Positions 22,038 to 32,297 of a stretch of DNA of 64,000 bases are shown here, piece after piece (the stretch's first letter is position 1; every line of letters starts with the position of its first letter). Position numbers and translations under genes: made by a program. This stretch comes from Symbiodinium natans. Lineage: Eukaryota > Sar > Dinophyceae > Suessiales > Symbiodiniaceae. The notes under the pieces are model-generated. The model saw only the letters and a program-made list of their open reading frames with translations. It was not told where the DNA came from and did no database searches. The stretch lies in NCBI GenBank assembly GCA_905221605.1, contig CAJNDS010002340.1:53501-117500 (forward strand), read 5' to 3'.

Positions 22038-22829
22038 CCCTTGCTCCCCAATGAAGTTGGTGCGTCCTCGCGCGGAACTTTTAGGATGGCAAGGATGATG
22101 GTGTCCATCAGTAAAGTGTTGCCTGGCACTGCGTTGGCGCCCGATCATTCCCTAAACCCTCAACCCTCAACACTAAACCCTGAGGTGTCATGGTGAAGTG
22201 CTGTCGTGTAGGATTTCTTGGTCTGTCTTTGCACAGTGCAGGGTGCTCGCCAGAACATGGGATGCTGGATTTTGTCAAGCCTTGGGGTTCAGGCTTGGCG
22301 GCTTGCACTCTAAATCTCCCCCCGAAGAAGCAAATACAAGCGCGAGACGGGCGCACCCAACGCGCACCACGCTGAAAGCGGGGCGACACGTCTCACGGCA
22401 GGGAGGACCCAGATCACTTCGTGCAGGAGGACCAGCACACATCCTACCAAGATGCACTCTGGCATTCGAAGCAAAAACAATCCGTGTATATATATATATA
22501 TACACATACATATACATATATATATATATATTATATGTATATGTATACAATAATGTATATATGTATATATACATATATATGTGCCATGTAATTACAGGGT
22601 TGGCTGCATGTTACAGGCGTCGCATATGGAAAACAGCTGGCTTGTCTCACAAACCGTGGCTACGATAACGTAACATCGGGAGTTCTCAAGCTGCAGAGAT
22701 GTAACCATGGATTACAAATATATATATATATATATACGAGTGCTATCAAATATTATTGCTCATACCTCTATGAACACTATTTGTTATTGCCGTTGTTATG
22801 AACTGCTATGAGTATCTTTCATCTGTAAG

Positions 22830-23143
22830 TTCCGCATTCGTCGGCACGGCTGAAGCCAGGAAAGCACGCCTCCGATCTTGACGGTGCAGATCTTGGCAAG
22901 CAAATCCTGACCATTCGACCACCGGGGCCCGATACGTCAGGTAGAAAGACTGCAGTCTACGAATTGCTGAAGAACCCACCCAAAAAACCCTTCCTTATAA
23001 GGGTAATATAGGGACCATTGTTTGATTTTTTTTTGGGGGGGGGCTGAAGCAAATAGGAGCAGTTGGACAGGAAAGGGCAGGTAGTAAGGTGCCGCACTGC
23101 AAAGCGTGACGAAGGGCCTCGCAAACGAAGGTCAGGGGACGCT
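22830..23143 (+). CDS. Two exons of an unrecognised gene with a family F element in the intron
   Basis: Exon 22830-22940 (after TGTAAG, ending TCAG|GTAGAA) encodes GKHASDLDGADLGKQILTIR among 36 residues. Exon 23089-23143 (after TAGTAAG, ending GCT|GTAAGTAT, a near-perfect donor) encodes AALQSVTKGLANEGQGTL. The junction is in frame through Gly. The intron 22941-23088 contains the family F copy. The antisense of the second exon is also open. No domain is recognised. Confidence 0.45.
22965..23070 (+). mobile_element. Family F element
   Basis: Left end ATTGCTGAAGAACCC, right end GGGGGCTGAAGCAAAT; the inner block CCTTATAAGGGTAATATAGG is shared with the copy at 17109-17245. A G/T homopolymer sits near the right end. 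Confidence 0.55.
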
Positions 23144-23689
23144 GTAAGTATCTGAAGAGGTTCAGGGCCAGCATCGCGGTCAGAATTGAAATCACCTCGG
23201 GCTTCGCAGGATTCAGGGTTTAAGGTTGAGGGTGTATAGAGTCTAGGCTTAGGGTTTTGGGGAACGTTTTAATTCGGGTTTAGGGTTTAGGGTTGCTTAG
23301 CATCAGACCCCCTAATCCCTAAACCCGGAAGCGCCCTCAGTGGAGGAAGGGCTCGCCCGTGGCCCATGGCGCCCGCGCGAGACGAGACTGAAACGAGCAC
23401 CCACAACGCACGCTACCACATCCTGACGCTGCACACCCCTATGCCTGCGTGTAGATTGCTATATTTTCAGAGCATATATACAGAGACCGGGACGTTGTGG
23501 GAGTGCACTTTTTTTCTATTTGCTTGAAGATATGTTAAAACCACTCTCACTGCGTACCCGTATTTTGATAAATCAAAGCACGAGTCATGCACAACATGCA
23601 AGTACGCCAACACAAAGCAGCGATACAGTGTACGTCCTGACCTGAGCTACTGTCGCTGTTTTCAAAATACATGCGCCAACTTTATTGGA

Positions 23690-24480
23690 ATCCTAGAAAC
23701 AACAATCGGAATCCTCTATTTAAATCCATAGGAACCGTATTTTAAATTAATCGGAGCCATAAAGTCAATAGGAATCCTCTTAAAATGAATTGGAGGCCCC
23801 TCACAAATTAATGAGAATCCTCGTAGAATGAATCGGAATCCTATTGAACTGAACAGGAACCTACTACAATGAATGGTAGCCAATCGGACTCCTATGAAAA
23901 ACAATGTGAACCCTTAGAGCCTTAGAAAAATCATAGGAATCCTACGAAAATGAACATGGGCCTAAACCAATAGGAATCCCTTTAAAGTGGATAAGATCCC
24001 TATTAATATTAATACGAATCCCATTAACATAAGAATCTGATTAAGATTGATAGGAATCTTATTACATGAGTAGGAGCCTTATTAAAATAATTAGGAACCC
24101 TATGAAACGTTGTTGGAACCCTGTGAAAATGGGTTCCATGAAAATAAATAGGAATCCTCTATATTGAATTTTTCGGAACCGGATAACAGTTAATAGGCAG
24201 GAAGCCTGTTAAAAATAGTAGGAACCCTTACCAAATCAAAAAGAACCCTGGCTACAAGTCACAGGAACCCTATTAAAACGATAAGGAATCGTACTAAAAT
24301 GAATAGGAACCAAAAGGCCTGAACAACAATTCAATCCTTCAACAAGAACTAATCGGAATCCTACTAAACTAATATGAGCCTAATCCTTAAAATTAATTAT
24401 AACCCTTTGCGAATCCCAGTAGCATGCATAAGAACCCGGTTTAAACTGATAGGAACTTTTTTTAATTGGTAGGAGCCTCG
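23690..24480 (+). repeat. Degenerate AT-rich minisatellite
   Basis: A unit of roughly 20-25 bp built on AATAGGAATCCTATTAAAA is repeated about thirty times with heavy divergence. No telomeric repeats interrupt it and no coding frame is convincing. Confidence 0.8.
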
Positions 24481-24630
24481 GGTGTGATGTCTTAAGATCT
24501 GTGCTAAGGTACAGTGTTTAGTATAGACATTAGGTTTTGCTTGTTGGGGGATGAGTGCTTTAGATATCGTAGCTAAGGTGTAGCTTTTAGGATAGATGTC
24601 ATGACTTGCGTATTGGGGCGTGATTGATTA
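24480..24630 (+). repeat. Two diverged copies of a 75-bp unit
   Basis: Both copies contain GATATCGTAGCTAAGGT-like, TTTAGGATAGA-like and TTGCGTATTGGGG-like blocks in the same order. Confidence 0.55.
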
Positions 24631-24700
24631 TATATGGAGGTTTTGGTACTCTCTCGAGATTTTGTAGGATTCGAGTTTGTTTTTGATACCTCCTTGAGAA

Positions 24701-24995
24701 ATGGTGGCTGGGAGAGAGCCTCAGATCACGAAATTCATGGAAAACATTGGTTTTACCAATGTTTTTGAAGGATGGAGCAGAAAAACATTGGTAAAACCAA
24801 CGTTTTCCAAAAAATCCATGGTTTTCAAACCATGTGGCTGGGAGCACGAAATTCATGGATAACGTTGGTTTTACCAATGTTTTTGAAGAATGGAGCCGAA
24901 AAACATTTGTAAAACCAATGTTTCTAAAAAAACCATGGTTTCCAAACCATGTGGCTGGGAGCACGAAATCCATGGATAATATATCAATGTTGTTC
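24701..24995 (+). repeat. 117-118 bp tandem repeat with nested palindromes
   Basis: CACGAAATTCATGGA begins at 24727, 24845 and 24962 (third copy partial). Each unit contains AACATTGGTTTTACCAATGTT and CATGGTTTTCAAACCATG hairpins. A minus-strand frame encodes a 39-residue repeat but a one-base length difference breaks it. Confidence 0.8.
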
Positions 24996-25179
24996 AAATT
25001 TGTGCAAAGCAGGACCTAGAGAGAATTTTGTTACGTCTCTCGCTCGCAAGCATCAGGACATTTCGTTCATCACCCACCAGATGAGAGAAAAACGTAATGC
25101 GATGTGCTTGATTGTCATTGTTAGTGCTTTTGTCACGTACAAAAGGGCACTCAGAAAAAATAACACACACACACACACA

Positions 25180-25570
25180 CAAAACACAAACACCAAGAAT
25201 GAACTGTACAAAAAAACACAAGAAGGAAATAACACCAAAAAACCTAAAGAAAAACCCAAAAAAACACCCTTCAGAAGACACCGAAAAACTGTACAAAAGG
25301 AAATGATACAGATACATCTCCAACAATACACAACAATCACCAAAAACCAAAAAAATCACAAAAACAAAAAAACAATCCTGCGAGACTCTTCCCAGGGGTC
25401 CGGCTCCCCAACAGAGTCCCTCAGGATTGGTGTTTTTTGTTTTTTGGTTTTTGGTTTTGTGGAGATTTTGTGTGTATTACTTCTGTTTGCACGTTTTTCG
25501 TGTGTTTTTAGGGTTCTTTTTTGAGTTTTGCATTTCTTTTTTGGAAAAAGTGCCCTCCCACAGCGTCCCA
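25180..25570. mobile_element. Large foldback structure with A-rich and T-rich arms
   Basis: The left arm (to about 25400) is A/C-rich, ending CAATCCTGCGAGACTC. The right arm starts GAGTCCCTCAGGATTG and is T/G-rich. The arms are approximate complements over more than 60 bp around a loop near 25400. No coding capacity. Confidence 0.55.
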
Positions 25571-26232
25571 TTTTCTATATATATATATATATATATACTG
25601 AACCCACGGCTAGTATTTAATGCAGAAGCCTAAATAATGCCGATCTCATCCCCTTAGAAATGCGGGTATACGTACCAGCATATTAAAGCCACCAAAGAAT
25701 GAAACTTGCTGGGCAATAATCGGGGGGTTTGCACGGACTCAAACCCCAAACTTAGGGTTTAGGGTCTTAGTGTTTTAGGGTTTAGGGAGTTTCTTTTCAA
25801 AGTCATAGTTCAACAAGCATCGTTAGCCATAGCACCTTGCTCTCTCCAGAATCCAATGCTGGGTTGCCGTCTGTAACGGGCGACATCCTGCCCTGAGCCC
25901 TACTTGGGGGTTCATGGGTGGTAAGTGGGGTCTTATGAAGGGGCGCGTATGGCCCGACGTCTGCTTACCCTTTAGGGTTTAGGGATTGGGGTTTAGGGTT
26001 TACGGTCTAGGGTTTAGGGTTTAGGGTTTAGGGAGCAGCCCTAAACCCTAAACCCCAAACCCGAAACCTCTCCTCGGGCTTGTGGTACATGATATCCTAC
26101 TCCCCTTACGCTGCCTGGTTGCTATACTCCCCTTAGAACCTTAGTAATCAAGTATTTTTAACATCCTCTTGGGCTTTTTTGGGCTTTATATGAACAAACA
26201 CAAAAACATAAATCCCAAGGGGGATTTAGAAT

Positions 26233-26318
26233 CCTTTGACCCGAGGCATGGGCCAGCCGCTGCCCCGCGCATTGCGCAAAGTCCTGGCAGAAGCTCACCA
26301 GGGACGCCGGCGGCCTCA
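26233..26318 (-). CDS. Exon of an unrecognised gene
   Basis: After CCTGAG|G the frame encodes PPASLVSFCQDFAQCAGQRL then AHASGQRI; about 80 percent of third positions are G or C. The donor is not fixed. Confidence 0.45.
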
Positions 26319-26807
26319 GGGGGGAAACCTTAAACCCCAAAGCTTGGGGATTCAACTCCAGGGCTGGGGTGTTCAGGGTTAGGGTTCAGGGTTCAGGGTT
26401 TAGGGTTTAGGGTTTGGGGTTTAGGGTTTGGGGTCTAGGGTTTGGGGTTTGGGGTTTAGGGTTTAGGATTTAGGGCTTATAGGGCTTGAGCTTCTGTTGT
26501 TGGGCTTAAGGCTGGAGTTTTCTCGCGCTGGCTAAGAGACCTTCTAAAGGCACCTTTTGGTCTGAGAGTTGGGGGGATGAGATTCCCAGAAAGAGTACTA
26601 GAGGGCCCTAAATGACTGAAAGAGGGATTTGGGGGTGGTTTAGGGTTTAGGGTTTCGGGTTTAGGGTTTAGGGTTTAGGACTTAGGGTTTAGCGTCTATT
26701 GTCGTAACATTATGTCGGGACCACAAGGGCTTAAGACACCTGCCTTGAGACCCTGCTCGCGTCTTTTCTCTCATGAGTCTTCCCGCTGGAGGACAGAATC
26801 AGGGGCA

Positions 26808-27020
26808 TGAGCCTTCTGTCTTCGTCTCAAAGCGATAGGTTTCGAAATGACCTTCAACAAGTTGTCTCGCTTCCACTTCCACTGGGAGCCTCGTGTGTGC
26901 ACGTGCTCTCTCTCTCTCTCTCACTCCCACTCCCTCACTCCCATTCCCTCACTCCCACTCCCTCACTCGCACTCTCTCACTCCTTCACTCCCTCGCTCCC
27001 TCGCTCTCTCGCTATCTCTC

Positions 27021-27060
<40 letters not shown>

Positions 27061-27742
27061 GCTCTCTCTCGAGCCTGAAGAAAGATATAAGGAGTCCAAG
27101 AAGATAATTTCCTTTCTTCCTTTACATAGGCCGACAACTCACTTGCCTCTACAACCACTGCGACGCCGACTCCAGCATGGTACGTAGGATTTTGGCCAAG
27201 AGTTTAAAGCTTGTAGGGCTTATCTGGACCCGATTTACCTACAGCTTGTTTGGTTCTCCCTACTGACTAAGGAGTAGCTACTACTAAATTGTAGGTGTTT
27301 CTGCACTCTCTCTGAGACACCGAGGTAAAAGAATCCCAGGTCGGGCTTAGGCGGCTACCGCTCCAGATGCGGCGAAGCGCCAAAGACATGCCCAACCCGA
27401 CCTGCATCGTAGGGAGGGCCATTCCGTGGGAAGAAGGATGATAACTAGGTAGCTCAGTAACCTAGGATGAAGAAGGGTACCCTTTTTTGCTTCAAGGGGT
27501 TTCTAAGGGAACCTAAATTTACCAAAAAGGGAATAAGGGTACTACTGGGCATCCTAGATAAATGCCCACATGCAAATTGTGATGAACCACCGGAACACCA
27601 AACCCAATCACTCGTGCAGCTCAGACGAAACGTCGGCACAATTGCTGACCTCGTGGCAATGGCCTACCCAAGTGGACCCTATTCAGCCCTCTCCACAGCC
27701 GCAGCGGGACTCAACACCAACCCTGATTCCCTAAAGCCTTAG
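26808..27742 (+). CDS. Plus-strand multi-exon gene, unrecognised
   Basis: Exon 26808-26900 encodes FEMTFNKLSRFHFHWEPRVC with GC-rich third positions and ends TGCAC|GTGC. Intron 26901-27129 consists largely of TC/TCTC repeats ending TTTCTTCCTTTACATAG. Exon 27130-27179 ends CATG|GTACGT. A further exon at about 27350-27440 and a last one at about 27558-27742 (LVQLRRNVGTIADLVAMAYP, running to a stop) flank a family A element. The splice signals of the 50-bp exon are the strongest support. No domain recognised. Confidence 0.45.
26905..27073 (+). repeat. CT-rich microsatellite inside an intron
   Basis: TC, CACTCC and TCTCTCG repeats; forms a very long pyrimidine tract upstream of the acceptor at 27129. 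Confidence 0.9.
27456..27557 (+). mobile_element. Family A element lying in the opposite orientation to the EEP copy
   Basis: Reads GTAACCTAGG ... AAGGGTACCC ... GGGAATAAGGGTACTACTG then CATCCTAG. Here the plus-strand gene would use the GTAAC end as donor and the CCTAG end as acceptor, whereas the EEP gene uses the GTAGGCCC end as donor. Confidence 0.5.
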
Positions 27743-28300
27743 GGTTTAGGGTTTAGGGTTTCGGGTTTGGGGTTTAGGTGTAAACCCAACAAGTGCAGAC
27801 ACCCTCTGAATCCGAAGCTCGAGCCCTCAATCCCATGTTGCCCCCAAGCTCCAAAACCTGACTAACCACATGAAAAGGCGGGCTCCCCAAATTGGGATTC
27901 CCTACTTGGGGTTCTTCCTTACTACGGCAGGGCGAAAGCTCGTCGCACTTCCAATAGGTAACAAGAGGAGCTTAGATGATGAAAAGTCTGTCCCCCTAGG
28001 CTCCTCCACTAGCAGGACGCAGGCCGCTGGAACAAAATGAAAGTATATTTTTTATTCGCTGGCCTCCGCTAGCCAGGCTAGGTTTAAACCATGATCCGGT
28101 ACTCGGCGGTCCTCCGTTAAAGTTGCATCAGAACTTTACTACTACGAGGCCTTCTCTTCAGGGCAACCTCAAGAAGGGTCCCTAAACCCTAAACCCTAGA
28201 CCCTCATGATGTGGAGAAACCTAAACCCGCAACCCTAAACCCTAAACCCTAAACCCACATCCCAGCCTACATTGCGCCAGCTTGCCAGGATCAGCCTTCC

Positions 28301-28369
28301 GGCGAGTTGCGCGCCCTGCCGATGCGGAGCACGTCGCGCTGGGACACAAAGGCTGCTGAGAAATCATGG
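28301..28369 (-). CDS. Exon of an unrecognised gene
   Basis: After CCCCACAG the frame encodes PHDFSAAFVSQRDVLRIGRA then RNSPE and ends at GAAG|GCTGAT (GC donor). Third positions are over 80 percent G/C, higher than in the open antisense frame. Confidence 0.45.
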
Positions 28370-29567
28370 GGGCTGTGGGGCCTAAACCCTAAACCCTAAA
28401 CCCCCCCCCCTAGAAGCCCCTAAGACCCTAACTTCTTGCCGAGGGCGAAGACTACCACAGCTGCGCTCCCCGGAGAGGGGCTGCGATTGCGCCGAACCCT
28501 GGGATAAGGGTTTAGGGTTTAGGGTCAGGGTTTAGTTGAGGGTTCAGGCCCCCCTAGGAACCTTTCCGGGACCCTCTGGTCGTTGGCCCGAAAATCCTGA
28601 AATCTGGGGTCTGCCATGGGCCCCTGCCCGCCCTCACCCCGGCTCCCCTGGCCCCTGCCTGGCCCCTGCTGGCCCCCCCCCTGCCCCCCCTGGCCTGGCC
28701 CCCCCCATACCTCAAGGCACAAATGCACAAACACGACCCTCAACCCCCAACTAAGCCTCCAAATCCGAGGCCGGTCAGTTGGGCACCCAGGGCTGGGGTC
28801 AGGTCGGATGTCACCTGACACCTTACACCCTGAACCCGAAACCCTAAACCCTAACCCCTAAACCCTAAACTCCATTCCCAAGCTTACCTAGAAAGTCACG
28901 GTTGTCATAGGCCTTCCAGGGCTTCGAGCCCTAAACCCTAAACCCTCACCTGTTACAATACTCATGAACATCACGCCATCTACGCGACAAGACTCACATA
29001 TTACCTGTGACCAGCAGACCCTAGAACCTTTAGAGCCCTAGCCCTTCACCCCTAGAACCCTAGAACCCTCGAACCCCCAAAAGCCCTAGACCCTAGAGCC
29101 CTAGACCCTAGATGCCTAGAATCCTAGAACCCCAAACCCTGAACCCCAAACCCTATAAAACCTAACTTCATGGGCCCTAACTTGGCCTGCCAAGCTGAGC
29201 CAATCTGAGCCCACCAGAGCACCACCTAAGGGGCGGCCGTGCAGGCTTTGGGGTTGAGGGTGCTATAGGGGCTTCCTCGAGCGGGGTTTAGGGTTGAGGG
29301 CGTCTCAATGAGTGGGCGCGCTGGTGCTGAAAGCACCCAGGCGTGCCCCCCGACCTGCACAAGCCCACCCCCGCTGGCGCTCCACCCTCGCCTTAACCTC
29401 TACAGGTTTAGGGTTCTTTTGAACTCTGATCGTGCTTTTGTTGTTTTTCCAGTGGTTGGGTTTAGAAGCTCGGCATCGATGCAGATCAGTTACCCTGAAG
29501 TTCGCAGCCCCTTGGCGTTGCAAGGGATGATGTCCATCATTTGCGGGCTTCTGGTAGCGCCAAAAAG

Positions 29568-29905
29568 TCAGAGGTTTGGGATTGGGGTTGGCTGCCGCCT
29601 TCGCCCTTGGCGATGCGACATCCTTCTTAAGGATTTGGAAAACTTGCTTGGAAGGGCCTGAAGTCAGAGGGTTGGGATGGGGGGTTGCTGCCACTTTCGC
29701 CCTCGCTGATGCTGCATATGGAAGGCCTTGTTTGGGAGGCATGTTGGCCTTGTGATGCCATCTAAAAGTGAAAAAAAAATCAGAGGTTTGGGCTTGGGGC
29801 TGGCTGCCGCCTTCGCCCTTGGCGATGCTGCATCCTGGTTGGGGATATGGATCACTTGCTTGAAAGGGCCTGAAGTGATGTTTGGAAGGAGGGGTTGCTG
29901 CCGCG
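29568..29905. repeat. Three to four diverged copies of a unit of about 100 bp
   Basis: Each copy carries GGCTGCCGCCTTCGCCCTTG-like sequence followed by GAAGGGCCTGAAGT-like sequence. On the minus strand the copies translate to related blocks around SPRAKAAANPNPKPL. It may be a repetitive exon or non-coding. Confidence 0.5.
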
Positions 29906-30320
29906 AGCATGTGTAGAAGCCGTGGAGGAACCCCAAGCCCAAAGTCTTGAGCATGGGCTTTCTCTGTAGTACACTGCATGCTGTCTCTGAGATCCAGGCG
30001 GAAGCCAGGAAAACGGACATAACTTGCAACCTGGTGCGTCTTTCACCTACTACTTGTAGTTCTTCGTAGGGCGTAGGGCGTGAGAAAGACTTGGTACCGC
30101 ATAGAATCATATACACTTGTAAAAGGGTATATACAAGGGATATGAGGTACCTACTTCCCTCATTCACTTCGTTTCCCCAAAGGCGTGAACATCACATCTG
30201 AACGACCCTTTACACCCTAAAACCTATCCTACCCTCAACCCTATATAAATGAAGCCTGAACCCTATATACATGAACCCTGAACCCTATATAAATGAACCC
30301 CAATTTTCACAGGACAACCT

Positions 30321-30660
30321 GAACCCGCAAAGCCAGGGGTGCCGTGTTGCCATTGTCAGTCTACACGCCAAGCTGGCACGGCAGAGCCTGCAACGAAGTT
30401 TCCGCAGGTGGCTTCTGAACACTGGTGTTCTGTGTATGTCCGGGTTAGCACAACTAGACCCAAGAGTAACCTAGGGCTAACTTGGGTGCCCTTTTTGGTG
30501 TAGAGGGGCGTACAAGGGAACCCAACCCTAAACCCTAAACCCAATAAGAGCCTACCTACTCTGGTGCTTGAGGGCTTAGGCTTTTTGAGTTCGAACGGGC
30601 TGAAAAGCTCTGGCTTTGCCGTAGCCTTTCTAGCAGATGGGCAGGAGCTGCTTGCATGAC
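30321..30660 (+). CDS. Two exon candidates flanking a family A element
   Basis: Exon about 30321-30456 encodes QGCRVAIVSLHAKLARQSLQ and runs to LAQLDP. After the family A element (30467-30556, itself holding two CCCTAAA units) an exon from about 30568 encodes LFEFERAEKLWLCRSLSSRW and ends at a stop near 30663. With a GA donor and a TTGAG acceptor the join is in frame. The second exon is open on the other strand too. Confidence 0.35.
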
Positions 30661-31350
30661 AATCTGACGAAGATGCCAGGCCCAAACCACGGAGGCCCTA
30701 AGCACTTCACTAAAGAATCTTGGGCCGGACTCCCGCCCCTCCCGCCCCTCCCCCCCCTCCCCACCCCCCCCTCCCCCTGCTGCCCTCTGGACGTCTATAG
30801 GGACGTCAAGAGCTCACACCTCGCATGAACCCTGCGCCCTAAACAGCTGCCCGCAGCCATTTTCCGTGTTTAGGAGAGGGTTTAGAGTTTAGGGTTTTGG
30901 GTTTAGGTGTTCCATTTGATGTGTCATGTACGCTGCGTCTTAAAGCCCAACGGCGCTGTCTGGGAGACCCCTCAACCCTAAACCCTAATCCTAAATCCGA
31001 AACCCTGAAGCCCCTAAACCCGAAACCCTCCTAAACCCTAAACCCTAAACCCCTAAACCCTAAACCCTCTTAAACCTTAAAGCCTGAAAGCCCAAGGGCA
31101 CTGTCTGGGAGGCCCCCGCTCGCACTTGAAGTCCAGAAGACCACGTCGGTGCGAGAGCCATGCCTAGAGCACTGAAGGGTTTTAACCCTAAACCCTAAAC
31201 CCTAAACCCTAAACCTCAAACCCTAAACCTCAAACCCATTTAGGGTCAGAGGACGACATCGAACTTTGACTGGTGCTTTGGGTTCGGGTTGGGATTTGAA
31301 GTCTGGGTTTCGGATCGTCACGAAGTCTGCTGGTCAAGCCCAGCATTGAG

Positions 31351-31450
31351 GGGTTTAGGGTTTAGGGTTTAGGGTTTAGGGTTTAGGGTTTAGGGTTTAG
31401 GGTTTAGGGTTTAGGGTTTAGGGTTTAGGGTTTAGGGTTTAGGGTTTAGT
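31351..31450 (+). repeat. Telomeric array flanked by a 20-bp direct duplication
   Basis: Fourteen perfect TTTAGGG units. The bases before it (31331-31350) and those at its far end (31450-31469) are copies of TGGTCAAGCCCAGCATTGAG with one mismatch. Confidence 0.9.
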
Positions 31451-31489
31451 GATCAAGCCCAGCATTGAGAAAGGCGGAGGCCTGGACCT

Positions 31490-31666
31490 GAATCCTGGCC
31501 CCGATGGTCCTGAGAACCCTCTGAAGAAGATTCCTCGATGTGATCCTCTTAGACCCAAATAAACCCTAAACCCTAAACCCTAAACCCTAAACCCTAAACC
31601 CTAAACCCTAAACCCTAAACCCTAAACCCTAAACCCCACACCTCACATACCCAAGGGCCTACTTAC
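31490..31666 (-). mobile_element. Family B introner-like element carrying a telomeric array
   Basis: Starts on the minus strand GTAAGTAGGCCCTTGGG directly after the RING-CH exon. The far end contains the family B block AGAGGATCACATCGAGG and GGGTTCTCAGGACCATC. The middle (31559-31636) is about eleven CCCTAAA units placed where the array-free copy reads CCCAACAAGGG. Confidence 0.65.
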
Positions 31667-31765
31667 AGCGCCCGGGCTCTCCCCTGCCTGCTGGCAGGCG
31701 TTGTGTACGTATCTCAGGGAGCCATCACATCGGCAAGGGGCCACCAGCGGGTCGTCACGGCTATC
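31667..31765 (-). CDS. Exon encoding part of a RING-CH (MARCH-type) zinc finger
   Basis: 33 codons in phase 0 between GAG|GAT and GCT|GTAAGT. The peptide contains PLVAPCRCDGSLRYVHNAC, which matches the centre of the RING-CH finger: Cys-x-Cys, Gly-Ser, Val-His, then Cys. RING-CH proteins are E2-recruiting ubiquitin ligases, usually in membranes. The first Cys-x2-Cys pair and the last pair were not found in neighbouring exons, so only this middle part can be claimed. The downstream intron is a family B element carrying a telomeric array (31490-31666). The antisense strand is also open across this exon, so the domain match decides the strand. Confidence 0.65.
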
Positions 31766-32297
31766 CTCAAGCAGAGTTTTGAAGGGTTTAGGGTGTAGGC
31801 TTTAGGGGTTTTTTAGGGTTTAGGATTTAGGGCCCGGGGTTCAGGGCTCGGGGGGAGGGGTGGCAGGGGGTTTTGGAGTAGTTGGGTTTTAGATCTTGGG
31901 TTTCGAGGTCTTGGGAGCATGGTTTGAGAGGATGGTCGCAGAATTCGAGAGTCGACGTGCGGGGGGGGGGGGGGGGCTTGTGCTCTTGGTCTTGTCCTAG
32001 TCTTAACTCAGAGCTGGCATGATCCGCCCTGCACCCTGTGGTTGTTCAAATTTGGAACCATGGGACTTCGGGTATACACCAAGGAAACTACACACGATAC
32101 ATGTCACCGGTTTTCAATCCGGACCAGTCCTTACGGGCGTTGCTTCAACAGCTTGCGCAAGCGAACACTAGCCGCCCTGCTCTACAACGCATTTAGGGTT
32201 TGAGGTAGGGCTCGGCTGTATACGGTTTCGGGTTTCTAACTCTGTCCCCACTCACTCCGAGTGCACGCATCTGAGACAAAAGCAGCGAGGCAGCTGC

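Noticed and set aside
28600-28700. Proline/glycine-rich open frames
   Set aside because: Produced by a CCCCTGGCCCC-type simple repeat; open on both strands.
31990-32215. A Cys-x2-Cys peptide (TCIVCSF) on the minus strand as the start of the RING-CH finger
   Set aside because: No acceptor AG lies between the preceding in-frame stop and the cysteines, so it cannot be an exon in that frame.
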